The notes beneath the pieces are model-generated. The model was not told where the DNA came from and searched no databases. It saw only the letters and a list, made by a program, of their open reading frames with translations. Below, piece by piece: positions 18,018-26,327 of a DNA stretch of 64,000 nt. Source of the stretch: Hormoscilla sp. GM7CHS1pb. GTDB lineage: Bacteria > Cyanobacteriota > Cyanobacteriia > Cyanobacteriales > Desertifilaceae. Location: NCBI GenBank assembly GCA_014323675.1, contig JACONN010000002.1:1364001-1428000 (forward strand). Direction: 5' to 3'. Within the stretch, counting starts at the first letter, position 1. Every line of letters begins with the position of its first letter. Both the position numbers and the translations under genes were made by a program.

Positions 18018-18495
18018 GTGTACAAAGAACGTCTAGGCGCGAAAGCGCCTGGGAAGCACTAAAGTGCTTACTACGAACGGCGCCTGGGAAGCACTAAAGT
18101 GCTTACTACGAACGGCGCCGAAGCACTAAAGTGCTTACTACGAACGGCGCCGAAGCACTAAAGTGCTTACTACGAACGGCGCCGAAGCACTAAAGTGCTT
18201 ACTACGAACGGCGCCCTGACTGGTAGCCTAAGCCGGTTATCGTCGAGCAAGTAGCTATGGTGGACGAAAGTAAAGGTTTGTAAGCGTCGTTACTCGAAAC
18301 CAGTGAAATAAGGCTGATACACTGGCCCCAAAAGGGGAAAGGATATACGTCTAAACTGTCGATAGAAAGACTGCCAGAGATGGTAGTTGCCGTATCCATG
18401 AAAAGGATGGCTCGATCGAGGAGCCGGATGAGGCGAAAGTCTCACGTCCGGTTTTGAAGACTCCTCGGTACGGTGACGTACTGGCTTAGTTTAAC
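18018..18495 (+). ncRNA. ORF-less group II intron
   Basis: A near-canonical domain V lies at 18421-18454 (GAGCCGGATGAGGCGAAAGT then CTCACGTCCGGTTTT), followed by a domain VI hairpin (GGTACGGTGACGTACTGG) and a 3' end TTTAAC at 18495. Domain I motifs (TGTAAGCGTCGTTA, CCAGTGAAATAAGGCTGATACACTGG) are shared with the intron-like sequence at 61.3 kb. The 5' end is probably GTGTAC at 18018. No reverse transcriptase is encoded, so splicing or mobility would need a maturase in trans. Host exon assignment is uncertain; a decayed gene lies downstream. Confidence 0.8.
18051..18216 (+). repeat. Tandem 32-bp repeats inside the intron
   Basis: Five units of GAAGCACTAAAGTGCTTACT plus ACGAACGGCGCC, the first two separated by a slightly different GGCGCCTGG junction. 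Each unit contains an AGCACTAAAGTGCT hairpin, so the array forms a row of stem-loops in intron domain I. Confidence 0.9.
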
Positions 18496-18881
18496 AGGTT
18501 CTCGTTTCTCTCGATTCCCAATCGGGCGAGAAAGTATTATCAAGAATGTTTGCAGAGGGGCCAAAAAATCAGTCGGACAGATATGATGGCAGGAGTGCTG
18601 CTGCAAATGGCTAAATTAGCCGATCGCGCAGCGTGGCGCCAGCCATAAGAAAGAATAACTATCAAGAGGCGCTGGAATTGGCAAGTGAAGCAGAGCGGGT
18701 TGCTGGTACGGAAATTATATCAGTGCGCGATCGGGCTGCTAAGTTCAAGGAAGAAATATTGACAAAAATCAACAGTCAAAAACTAGCTATGGTCCAGGCG
18801 AAAAACCAGGGACAAAGCGCTGACTACAAGCAAAAAGAATGCCAGGTTGTGGTTCAGGTGCGATCGCCCATATTCCCTTGA
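18496..18881 (+). pseudogene. Unknown decayed gene after the intron
   Basis: An open frame beginning right at the intron 3' junction reads RFSFLSIPNRARKYYQECLQ, then RTDMMAGVLLQMAKLA. It is interrupted by the 23-bp repeat at 18624-18646. Removal gives MAKLAERKNNYQEALELA, continuing to the stop at 18881 with a charged helical tail. TPR-like helical pairs (NNYQEALELASEAERV) are suggestive, but I cannot name the family. The 5' part is missing or lies before the intron in a form I cannot recognise. Confidence 0.65.
18624..18646 (+). repeat. 23-bp dispersed repeat, copy 3
   Basis: Identical to 9433-9455 and 17348-17370. Excision of exactly 23 bp restores an open helical reading frame. Confidence 0.95.
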
Positions 18882-18896
18882 GATTGTTTTATTTGG

Positions 18897-18935
18897 GCGA
18901 TCGCCTGGGAAGGAGCGATCGCCTGGGAAGGAGTT
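18897..18935. repeat. Tandem HIP1 unit
   Basis: GCGATCGCCTGGGAAGGA occurs twice in tandem (18-bp period), followed by a GCCTGCGCAGGC palindrome. It lies in the 150-bp gap between the decayed gene and the convergent oxidoreductase. Confidence 0.8.
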
Positions 18936-19032
18936 TCCATCAAGCCTGCGCAGGCAGGCTTTGTAACTGTAGCCGCACCCCTCGTTCCCACGGGGACGCC
19001 TGGGAACGGGTGCGGGCGACGGGTGACGGCGG

Positions 19033-20151
19033 CTACCGCACAAACAGGGGCATCACTTCCGCAGCAGTAAACAACCCATAGATACCCCGCCGATGCAACT
19101 TAACCCCAGCTTTCAGATAACCAAAGGCAGGACCGCACACATTGGCGGCCATGCTAGTTTCATCCCCTAAGGTAAAGGTATGGGTAGAAATCTTGCCTTC
19201 AAAGGTACGACCCGTTATTCTAACATTCGTACTCAGAGGCTTCTTGGGATTGCGCGTATCCACAACACCACCTACCGAAACCCGATCGCGCCCGCAAATT
19301 CCCGCCAATTCCAGCATAATATCATCGGCATGTTCCATATTCTCCAGGGCCAAGATCCCATTAGTTTTATCCAACAGGGCTGCCACCTCAGCATCACTCA
19401 TCGCCCTCGCCTTCTCCACGTCATAACCGGGCATATGGGCAATATCCTCCCGAATAGTGGCCCGATAAGCTTCCCAATTGGCAATTCCCACCCCAAAGGT
19501 AATCTTCACACTGTGAATTTCTGCATAACTCTGGGCCGCCAAGGCCGCTGCTGCTGTCAATAACCCGGGGGTGGCACCGCAACCAGTCATGTAAGTAATC
19601 CCCGCTGCTTGCAGATCCGACTGCAACTCCAACAGTTGTTCTACCGCACTGGTACGCTTCAGGGCATCCACCAGCACCCCGCGCCAACCGGAAGCGATAA
19701 ACTGCCGCGCTACATCCGCCATAAATGTATTCGGCAAATTCGGCAAGGCCAGAAAATAACCATCCACCTCCGTCCCCGTGGCGATTAAATCGGAAATGCT
19801 GCGATCGCGTCCGGGAGCACCCACCCTGTCGTGTCGCTCCCGCGCACGACATGGGTGGGTGTCTCCGGACGCGAAGCTCTTGACAGAGTTTCCATTATTG
19901 CCATTCGCCAGACAGCTATCGACATTTAACCCATTGCGATCGTAAGCATAACCCTGGCGGTCGGCAACTGCGACCCAAAGCATCTCCCGTTTCGGGGCCA
20001 GTACCTTAGCCGCCGCTTGTCCCAAACCGCCAAAACCCAGGATCCCCACCCGTATGGGATCTAAGGCCCGTTCGCGTAGGCGTAGCCGTGTGCGCGCAGC
20101 GCAATCGCCTACAACCGGTGCCGACCTATCCATCGCTTGCGTTGTACTCAT
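19033..20151 (-). CDS. Saccharopine-dehydrogenase-like NAD(P) oxidoreductase
   Basis: 372 residues. A Rossmann nucleotide-binding motif [16 protein letters not shown] lies near residues 38-52; the central and C-terminal domain ([38 protein letters not shown]) matches conserved cyanobacterial proteins annotated as saccharopine-dehydrogenase-like. Substrate unknown. Two regions look foreign. Residues about 92-118 ([18 protein letters not shown]...) are encoded by a 70-bp palindromic repeat inserted in frame. The N-terminal [10 protein letters not shown] lies in another repeat (GCGTAGGCGTAGCCGTG, 20075-20105). The frame is preserved through both. ATG at 20151. Confidence 0.75.
   Translation of the reverse strand: MSTTQAMDRSAPVVGDCAARTRLRLRERALDPIRVGILGFGGLGQAAAKVLAPKREMLWVAVADRQGYAYDRNGLNVDSCLANGNNGNSVKSFASGDTHPCRARERHDRVGAPGRDRSISDLIATGTEVDGYFLALPNLPNTFMADVARQFIASGWRGVLVDALKRTSAVEQLLELQSDLQAAGITYMTGCGATPGLLTAAAALAAQSYAEIHSVKITFGVGIANWEAYRATIREDIAHMPGYDVEKARAMSDAEVAALLDKTNGILALENMEHADDIMLELAGICGRDRVSVGGVVDTRNPKKPLSTNVRITGRTFEGKISTHTFTLGDETSMAANVCGPAFGYLKAGVKLHRRGIYGLFTAAEVMPLFVR
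19805..19874. repeat. 70-bp palindromic repeat inserted in frame
   Basis: Begins TCGCGTCC and ends GGACGCGA, with imperfect dyad symmetry (CACCCACC...GGGTGGGTG and GTCGTG...CACGAC). The reverse complement recurs at 60479-60548 with about three mismatches. Here it contributes codons to the oxidoreductase. Confidence 0.9.
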
Positions 20152-20474
20152 TTGCCAGACTCCTAGCTGATTGCTGCGATGCTCATTCTACCCGAGACAG
20201 CCGCTCGTCGCCCCTACTGTGGACTTAACTCTATAGAAAATATAAGTAAAACTGACATATAAATGAGAATACTGCTTATACTGTATACTAACTTTTGTTA
20301 CGATTTAAATCATTATGCTGCGATTGTTTACTAGGAATGTAGTGAACAGGCCCTCAGCAACTAGATTCCAGTCCCATCGCCAAGCGGTGCATGGGCCAAC
20401 AACATTGCCGTGTTTTCTGAGTAGCGTTTAAGGCGCTTTCAGGAGATACAGCGCCTCACCTGATAGCGAAGCCT
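20152..20474. promoter_or_regulatory. Divergent promoter region
   Basis: A 323-bp spacer between divergent genes. AT-rich at 20225-20330 with TATACT-like hexamers (GTATACTAAC near 20283) but no -35 that I can assign confidently. No gene or named regulator site is seen. Confidence 0.35.
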
Positions 20475-20684
20475 ATGGAAACCCTAGAGTTCGTGATCTA
20501 CCCCGACGGTCGGGTGTTGGAGAAAGTCACTGGCATTGTGGGCACTTCCTGCGCGGAAGTAACTGCGGCCATCGAAGCCCAGCTGGGTCAAGTGCTCAAG
20601 CAAGAACAGACTTCTGAGTTTTTTGCCAAAGTGCATCAACAGCATGAGGCGGTTACCACTCAAGCGACTTTTAGCGAGTGGTAG
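20475..20684 (+). CDS. DUF2997 family protein
   Basis: 69 residues (METLEFVIYPDGRVLEKVTG, then GTSCAEVTAAIEAQLGQV). The conserved opening, the GxxC and the EAxLG helix are those of DUF2997, a small family that in cyanobacteria sits directly before DUF1257/Ycf35 and a ferredoxin, as here. It is presumably co-transcribed with both (78-bp gap). Role not known; an Fe-S or photosynthesis-linked function is inferred from neighbours. Confidence 0.85.
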   Translation: METLEFVIYPDGRVLEKVTGIVGTSCAEVTAAIEAQLGQVLKQEQTSEFFAKVHQQHEAVTTQATFSEW

Positions 20685-20762
20685 GTTCCTGCGGGTCGCA
20701 CCGGTCGGCCTCCTGACAGGAGGATGTCCTTTTTTTGTACAAAACAACCAATTAGAAGATAA

Positions 20763-21149
20763 ATGTCACACTTTAGCCAAATCAAAACGAAAATCCGTAA
20801 CCTGGAATCCTTGCTTGCTGCTTTAACAGAACTGGACATTGACTGGAAACCGGGTCCAGTCCCCGTGCGGGGTTATCGGGGACAGACTTACAATGCGGAA
20901 GTGGCGATCGAGCAAGAGAATGGATACGATATCGGCTTCAGCTGGAACGGTCAAGAGTATGAAATGGTTTCCGACATGCAGTTCTGGCAGCAAAACTTGT
21001 CTGTGGACGGTTTCCTGAAGCAGATTACCCAGCGTTACGCATACCACACCGTGGTCCAGGAAACCGCAAAGCAGGGCTTTCAACTGGCCGAACAACAGAA
21101 AAATGAAGATGGTTCTATCCGCTTAGTGCTGCAACGCTGGAGTTCCTAA
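20763..21149 (+). CDS. ycf35: DUF1257 protein (Ycf35 family)
   Basis: 128 residues, starting MSHFSQIKTKIRNLESLLAA. The order VRGYRGQ, DIGFSWNGQEYEMVSDMQFW, FLKQITQRYAYHTV, then a C-terminal LVLQRWSS matches the Ycf35/DUF1257 proteins conserved in cyanobacteria and some plastids. The stop overlaps the ferredoxin ATG by one base (TAATG). Function unproven. Confidence 0.9.
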   Translation: MSHFSQIKTKIRNLESLLAALTELDIDWKPGPVPVRGYRGQTYNAEVAIEQENGYDIGFSWNGQEYEMVSDMQFWQQNLSVDGFLKQITQRYAYHTVVQETAKQGFQLAEQQKNEDGSIRLVLQRWSS

Positions 21150-21616
21150 TGGATGATTTTGCTTTTTGTGTACTCGCAGAAGACTCCTCACGCTCTGGTT
21201 TTGAGCCAGAATTAGGAGGGGTATGGCGGGACTTACCGGAACGTTCCGGTTTCGAGCCCGAACTAGGTGGAGTCTTGCGGCAAAAGGGCGTTTACGTCGA
21301 TGAAGTTACCTGTATCGGCTGTAAACATTGCGCTCACGTAGCCCGGAATACATTTTACATCGAACCAGATTACGGGCGATCGCGGGTAGTCAGGCAAGAT
21401 GGCGACTCTGAAGCGCTAATTCAGGAAGCGATCGACACCTGTCCTGTTGACTGCATCCACTGGGTAGATTACACGCAGCTCAAGCGGCTGGAAGCAGAAC
21501 GGAAGTATCAAGTGATACCCGTCCCTGGATTTCCCGCTAGTCATGCGGCGAGCAACCGCCGCCTGCAACAGATCAAGAGAAACCGCAAGCATCCGGAACC
21601 TCCGCCCTCACCCTAA
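21149..21616 (+). CDS. Ferredoxin-like 4Fe-4S protein
   Basis: 155 residues. Two SGFEPELGGV segments (residues 13-22 and 30-39) precede the cluster-binding part: CIGCKHC, then DTCPVDCIHWV, supplying four Cys for one [4Fe-4S] cluster. The C-terminal tail is basic and Pro-rich. This is the usual third gene of the DUF2997-Ycf35-ferredoxin set and is translationally coupled to ycf35. Electron partner unknown. A GC hairpin (AAAGCCCGCCTCCGCGGGCT, 21637-21656) beyond the stop may end the transcript. Confidence 0.88.
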   Translation: MDDFAFCVLAEDSSRSGFEPELGGVWRDLPERSGFEPELGGVLRQKGVYVDEVTCIGCKHCAHVARNTFYIEPDYGRSRVVRQDGDSEALIQEAIDTCPVDCIHWVDYTQLKRLEAERKYQVIPVPGFPASHAASNRRLQQIKRNRKHPEPPPSP

Positions 21617-21744
21617 AGGGTGGGGCTACCAGAACAAAGCCCGCCTCCGCGGGCTAGTAACAGTTACCAAATTTAGCGATCTATCTAGGTAAATATTGGA
21701 AAATTGCTCAGAAATTGATGTAATTTTCTGACTGCAACTAGGTA

Positions 21745-21960
21745 GGGCTTGCTGAAAAAGAGTATAAGCCTTACTCGATAAGGGTTTCAGGCATTTTGAC
21801 GGCCCTCCAAGTGCCTTGTTATGACACCTGGAGACTCAAAATCCTTGCACAATCGATCGGAAATCGTCGGGTTTCTTGGGTCTCATTGGCGACGAAACTA
21901 CCATAATTCGGCGCGGTGTGGCATCTTTATTCGCTCTGCTGACTTTATGAGCGCAAACCC
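21745..21960. mobile_element. MITE family B, copy 1 (216 bp)
   Basis: Termini GGGCTTGCTGAAAAAG and GCGCAAACCC, flanked on both sides by TAGGTA (21739-21744 and 21961-21966). Same termini and 6-bp TANNTA duplication as 49625-49861. No coding capacity; a non-autonomous IS derivative. Confidence 0.8.
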
Positions 21961-21966
21961 TAGGTA

Positions 21967-22312
21967 TAATAGCAATGCGTGAAGTTTAAAAAGTACGTAT
22001 GTAGCCTCTGCTACCAACTAAATATTCTACTGGACCGACTCTCTCGGGGTCTCCCCGGTCACTTCCGGTTGAGGCTCTGCCTCCTGGCCTCAATAGACGA
22101 CCGTTGTTAGGAACTCACGGTAATCCCTGAGGCGACTTTTGTAGAATTCACCCCAGGAGGCTCTGCCTCGGACTTCCCATTCCCAGGGAGACCCTGGGAA
22201 CGAGGGTAGGAGGTATTATATACACATTTTTTCAACCCCCCTCTACTGGACCGATGCTCTAGGAGTTGAAATGTACCACAGAATGCTCCAGCTGGGTTCA
22301 GCCCGATCTACT
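21967..22312. other. Non-coding region after MITE B
   Basis: About 345 bp without a gene. It contains several short GC-rich inverted repeats (GAGGCTCTGCCTCC-type and GGGAGACCCTGGGAACGAGG) of kinds that recur at 41.5 kb and 32.9 kb. Confidence 0.5.
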
Positions 22313-23203
22313 TCAATTGACTAAGGATTCTAAAAAGGTTTGCACCGTGCCATTGGGATTGAGCACTACCCGAATTGTCGGTTGCAGTTCTCCTTCAATG
22401 GGGGAGACAAATGCTTCACCCCACAGTGGCATTTCTGTGCGATCGAGATAGTTGCCTGCTGCTTCTCCTAGGGCGGTAACCTGTTTGATTGTCCCATCCC
22501 GATCGAGCACCAGACGGTATTCTATACTGATATCTAGGTTTTCTGGAGGCTTCCAGCGCTTTTGGAAATATTCTTTCACTTCTGCTACTTGCCGAATCTC
22601 CTCGACATACCCAGTATCTGTAGCAGGCGTATTCCTTGACTGGACTGGAGGTTTGCTACTATAAGGGTTAGGCCCGATCGCGTAGCGTCTTCGCAGACGA
22701 TTCTTACCACCGGATGTCTCAGCTGGCGGCAATTGTCTGGCAGTTAGAGGTGGTTGTGCAATAACGTCTCGCCTCAGGGAGATTTGCGGTCGAGGCGGTG
22801 GCGGTGGGGCGATCGCCCGTTGTCTCCTCGTTATAGCAGCATCAGCGTCAGGTGGCGATGGACTGGGGGGACTAGAAACTGATGGAGTAGTCGCAGGTGT
22901 TTCCCGATCGACAGCAGACTCCACAGATGGCATTGTGTCTGCTTCCGGAGGTGATGGCAGTTCTGGCGATGATTGTCTAGGTATTTCTTGAGACTCTTGA
23001 GGGCTAATTTTTTGGCTATTCGCGGCTGCTGTAGTGATGCTGGGTGGTTGACTGGAGTAAAATTTATTCAGCAGTTGGAGGCTGTAGGCAGTTAAACCCA
23101 ATGCTAGTAGGATACTGGCCGCAACGCGGAATGAGTCGGAAAATGCTACCACATCTCGTACTTCATCCATGACTGTGGCCAGGTCAAACTTTTTTGGTCT
23201 CAT
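22313..23203 (-). CDS. TonB-like membrane-anchored protein
   Basis: 296 residues. A short cytoplasmic N-terminus, one membrane helix near 28-45 (ASILLALGLTAYSLQLL), a long Pro/Ser-rich periplasmic stretch (PPSPSPPDAD, APPPPPRP), and a C-terminal TonB-C-like alpha/beta domain (YFQKRWKPPENLDISIEYRL, VLDRDGTIKQV, RVVLNPNGTVQTF). This layout is that of TonB-related energy transducers or their cyanobacterial look-alikes. No ExbBD or TonB receptor is adjacent. The sequence NRLRRRYAIG is encoded by an in-frame dispersed repeat (22675-22703). Confidence 0.65.
   Translation of the reverse strand: MRPKKFDLATVMDEVRDVVAFSDSFRVAASILLALGLTAYSLQLLNKFYSSQPPSITTAAANSQKISPQESQEIPRQSSPELPSPPEADTMPSVESAVDRETPATTPSVSSPPSPSPPDADAAITRRQRAIAPPPPPRPQISLRRDVIAQPPLTARQLPPAETSGGKNRLRRRYAIGPNPYSSKPPVQSRNTPATDTGYVEEIRQVAEVKEYFQKRWKPPENLDISIEYRLVLDRDGTIKQVTALGEAAGNYLDRTEMPLWGEAFVSPIEGELQPTIRVVLNPNGTVQTFLESLVN
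22675..22703. repeat. Dispersed repeat inside the TonB-like gene
   Basis: CGATCGCGTAGCGTCTTCGC followed by AGACGATTC. The reverse complement, with one extra TCGCAGACT heptad-like unit, lies at 25056-25093 in treZ. Both copies keep the reading frame. Confidence 0.85.
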
Positions 23204-23513
23204 TGCAGTCTTTTTGTTTTAGTATAGTACCTACACGAACTTCCGGAATTGGATAATTTATTTCCCAAAAATAATTCATGGTTTGTCATCCCTTTTGCTT
23301 GCAGGTAAATCCTTTTTCTCGATTTGTTTTTTTTGCTATTCTGTTGAGTTTTTGCTTCTGTTATCCTATTCCCAAAAAATGAGTTGGCAGTTTTGACAGT
23401 TGATAATGTTTGGGCGTTTAATCTCTCAGGTGAGGGGAAGAAGAGAGGAAAAAGAATGCTTCGCACGCGCTCCCAGATGGCATTATAATCTGAGAATGCG
23501 TTGAGAGGAAAAG

Positions 23514-25376
23514 ATGAGACCAGGTGCTATATACCTAGGGAACGATCGCTGTGAATTTATAGTGTGGGGACCGCTACTCAAGGAAGTCACTCTAAATATA
23601 GTGGGGACCGCACCGCGCCAGATCCCTATGGAACGGTCAGCAGGGGGTTACTGGAGAGTGACTGCCGATAACATTTCTCCAGGAACAGAATACCTTTACC
23701 AATTGGATGGCGACAAGACTCGCCCCGATCCGGCATCATATTATCAGCCAGGTAGCGTCCACGAACCATCCCAGGTGATCGATCGCCATGCTTTTGTCTG
23801 GCAAGACCGGACCTGGCGCTGTCCGCCCCTGGCAGATTGGATTATCTATGAGTTGCATGTCGGTACTTTTACAGAAGAGGGAACCTTCGCAGGGATTATT
23901 CCCCGCTTGCAGGCGCTAAAGGAACTGGGCATAAATGCGATCGAACTGATGCCAGTGGCCCAGTTTCCGGGAAGTCGCAACTGGGGTTATGATGGAGTCT
24001 ATCCCTACGCGGTGCAGAATTCCTACGGGGGTCCGTCCGGACTCAAGCAGTTGGTAAATGCCTGTCACGAAGCGGAAATGGCAGTGATTCTGGATGTAGT
24101 CTACAATCACTTCGGTCCGGAAGGCAATTACACCCGGGATTTTGCTCCCTACTTTACCGAGAAGTACCATACTCCTTGGGGAAGTGCGATTAACTTTGAC
24201 GATGCCTACAGTGCGGGCGTGCGGAACTTTTTCGTGGAAAATGCTCTATATTGGTTGCAAGACTATCATGTAGATGCCCTGCGTTTAGATGCAGTTCACG
24301 CTATCTACGACTTTGGGGCCAAGCATTTCCTGGCAGAATTGGCAGAAGCTGTCGAAAGCTTGTCCCAGCAGGAAGATCGCCCTTACTATTTGATAGCGGA
24401 AAGCGACCTGAATGACGTGCGCGTTATTCGACCTCAAGCACTAGGTGGCTACGGGATCGACGCCCAATGGAGTGATGACTTTCACCACGCCCTGCATACA
24501 GTCCTGACAGGAGAACAAAAGGGTTACTACCAAGATTTTGGCAAATGCGAACAGTTGGCGAAAGCATGGCGCGATCGCTTTGTTTATGCTTGGGATTATT
24601 CGCCCCATCGCCAGCGCTATCACGGCAGCTATGCGGGCGATCGCCCCCCAGAGCAATTTGTGGTGTGCAGCCAAAATCACGACCAAGTTGGCAATAGAAT
24701 GTTAGGGGAACGCCTCTCGCAACTGGTATCCTTTGCAGCGCTGAAGCTGGCGGCGGCAACGGTTTTGCTTTCTCCTTGCATTCCCCTACTGTTCATGGGC
24801 GAAGAGTATGGCGAAGAGTCTCCTTTCCTCTATTTTATCAGCCACGGAGACTCGGATCTGACTGAGGCAGTCAGGCGAGGAAGAAAAGCAGAGTTCGAGG
24901 CATTTCATGAGGTGGGAGAACCGCCGGATGCAGCGAGTCCGGAGACATTTAAACGCTGCATCCTTAAATGGGAGCAGCGCAGCCAAGGGAAGCATCAAGT
25001 GTTACTAGAATTATATCGGCAGTTAATTGGGTTGCGCCGCCAGAAAGGGTCTGGCGATTCGTCTGCGAAGTCTGCGAAGACGCTACGCGATCGGAAAAAT
25101 CTGGAAGTATTAGCAATAGAAAAGGAGAAGATATTAATTTTCCGCCGTGGGAGTCAGGAAAGGCAATTTGCCTGTATAATGAATTTCAACGACAAAGAGG
25201 TAAAATATACCTCATATCTAGAGGGGAATAAGCGATTAGATTCCAGCGCTGCTGAATGGTTGGGCGATGGCTCTACTTTACCAGAGTCCCTAACACCACC
25301 CCAAGAGTTGACCCTGCCACCCCAAAGTTTTGCGATCTACGAACAGGGGAATGTTGACTGGGAAGAAAAGGTGTAA
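23514..25376 (+). CDS. treZ: Malto-oligosyltrehalose trehalohydrolase
   Basis: 620 residues. CBM48-like N-terminal domain, then a GH13 barrel: LDVVYNHFGPEGNY, DALRLDAVHAIYDF (nucleophile Asp), LIAESDLNDVR (acid Glu), CSQNHDQVGNR (transition-state Asp). It hydrolyses maltooligosyl-trehalose to free trehalose, completing the TreY/TreZ route from glycogen. A TATAAT lies at about 23484. About residues 515-526 (GDSSAKSAKTLRDR) come from an in-frame dispersed repeat near the C-terminal domain. treY follows 950 bp downstream. Confidence 0.95.
   Translation: MRPGAIYLGNDRCEFIVWGPLLKEVTLNIVGTAPRQIPMERSAGGYWRVTADNISPGTEYLYQLDGDKTRPDPASYYQPGSVHEPSQVIDRHAFVWQDRTWRCPPLADWIIYELHVGTFTEEGTFAGIIPRLQALKELGINAIELMPVAQFPGSRNWGYDGVYPYAVQNSYGGPSGLKQLVNACHEAEMAVILDVVYNHFGPEGNYTRDFAPYFTEKYHTPWGSAINFDDAYSAGVRNFFVENALYWLQDYHVDALRLDAVHAIYDFGAKHFLAELAEAVESLSQQEDRPYYLIAESDLNDVRVIRPQALGGYGIDAQWSDDFHHALHTVLTGEQKGYYQDFGKCEQLAKAWRDRFVYAWDYSPHRQRYHGSYAGDRPPEQFVVCSQNHDQVGNRMLGERLSQLVSFAALKLAAATVLLSPCIPLLFMGEEYGEESPFLYFISHGDSDLTEAVRRGRKAEFEAFHEVGEPPDAASPETFKRCILKWEQRSQGKHQVLLELYRQLIGLRRQKGSGDSSAKSAKTLRDRKNLEVLAIEKEKILIFRRGSQERQFACIMNFNDKEVKYTSYLEGNKRLDSSAAEWLGDGSTLPESLTPPQELTLPPQSFAIYEQGNVDWEEKV
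25056..25093. repeat. Dispersed repeat inside treZ
   Basis: GATTCGTCTGCGAAGTCTGC followed by GAAGACGCTACGCGATCG, the reverse complement of the repeat in the TonB-like gene with one unit duplicated. It encodes a Ser/Lys-rich linker and does not shift the frame. Confidence 0.85.
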
Positions 25377-26157
25377 AGTATCCTGTAGGGTGAGCGATTG
25401 AGAGGGTAACGCACCGGGTTCGAGGGTTGCGGTCAGTTGCCCCAGCGCCAGGAACAGGGTAAGGTGACGGTACGTTGCCCCAGCGCCAGGAACAGGGTAA
25501 GGTGACGGTACGTTGCCCCAGCGCCAGGAACGGGGTATACTCTGCGGGTGGGTGAGCGGTAGTGTGACGGTAGTGTGACGGTACGGGGAGCATCTCTATT
25601 TTTTCATCTAGCCCTCGATGTCTCGGCTTCGATATCTCCTGTTCTGCTCTTGTCCCAGGGGACTCGTGATATCTTTGCGTGCCGAGTCCTTCAGGACAAG
25701 AGCACGGCAAAAGATATCAAACACAGGAGACATCAATGTGCGATTAATGTGCTCCCACAGCCGCGCAGTGCTCAACCGCGCGCTGGCCCCCTCGTTCCCA
25801 CGGCGATGTCTAAAGGGCAGTACGAATAGTGCTAGACATCGAAGAAGCCTGGGAACGGGTGACCTGGCAGCGGAGGGTTCCCGGAGCGTGGTGGCGAGGC
25901 TTGCATCTCAATGCACCCGAGGGTAACGCACCGAGATCCAGGGTTGCGACCACTTGCCCGATCGCAAGGGACATAGTACTCTGCGGGTGGGCGTTCGAGA
26001 GGGTAACGCACCGCGATCGCGCACCAGGTGGCAGCGGCGGCCACTAGCATTCTCCACTGTCACGCACTCTAAGGCACACTTCAGAAAAATCGGTGTGTTG
26101 CGTACCGAAGGTGGGGGATGGTGAGAAGGGAAAGATGAGTGGAAGAAAGGGGGAAAG
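25377..26157. repeat. Repeat-rich spacer between treZ and treY
   Basis: No gene. Tandem 38-bp units (GTTGCCCCAGCGCCAGGAAC...) occupy about 25438-25545, nearly three copies. Two related GAGAGGGTAACGCACCG segments lie at about 25398 and 26000. A long imperfect inverted repeat spans about 25635-25735 (GATATCTCCTGTTCTGCTCT against its complement). Several GGGAGCATCTC and GCATCTCAATGCACCC pieces relate to MITE family A ends. Confidence 0.7.
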
Positions 26158-26277
26158 GGGTGCATCCCAGATTTGCAAAGATAGCTGTAGGGGCGAAGCA
26201 TTCGGGCGACAAATTATGATATAAGTTTACAGATGGACTCTCCGAATGCTTCGCCCTTGCGAAAGTGGGATGCACCC
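26158..26277. mobile_element. MITE family A, copy 1 (120 bp)
   Basis: Termini GGGTGCATCCCA and TGGGATGCACCC, with an internal GGGGCGAAGCATTCGG / CCGAATGCTTCGCCC inverted repeat. Flanked by a perfect 9-bp duplication GGGGGAAAG (26149-26157, 26278-26286). It lies 50 bp upstream of treY and is almost identical to the copy at 36244. Confidence 0.95.
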
Positions 26278-26327
26278 GGGGGAAAGTCAAATCTAAGTAA
26301 AATTGCACAGAAGCAAAGGAGAAAAAA

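Noticed and set aside
18051..18216. CRISPR array (regular 32-bp repeats)
   Set aside because: The units are contiguous with no variable spacers, are internally palindromic and lie inside an intron; no cas genes are present.
23200..23466. 88-codon minus-strand frame upstream of the TonB-like gene
   Set aside because: Low-complexity Lys/Asn/Thr composition, no ribosome-binding site and no recognisable motif; more likely promoter DNA of the divergent genes.
25438..25545. CRISPR-like or iteron origin repeats between treZ and treY
   Set aside because: Direct tandem copies without spacers, no Rep or DnaA-box cluster and no cas gene nearby.
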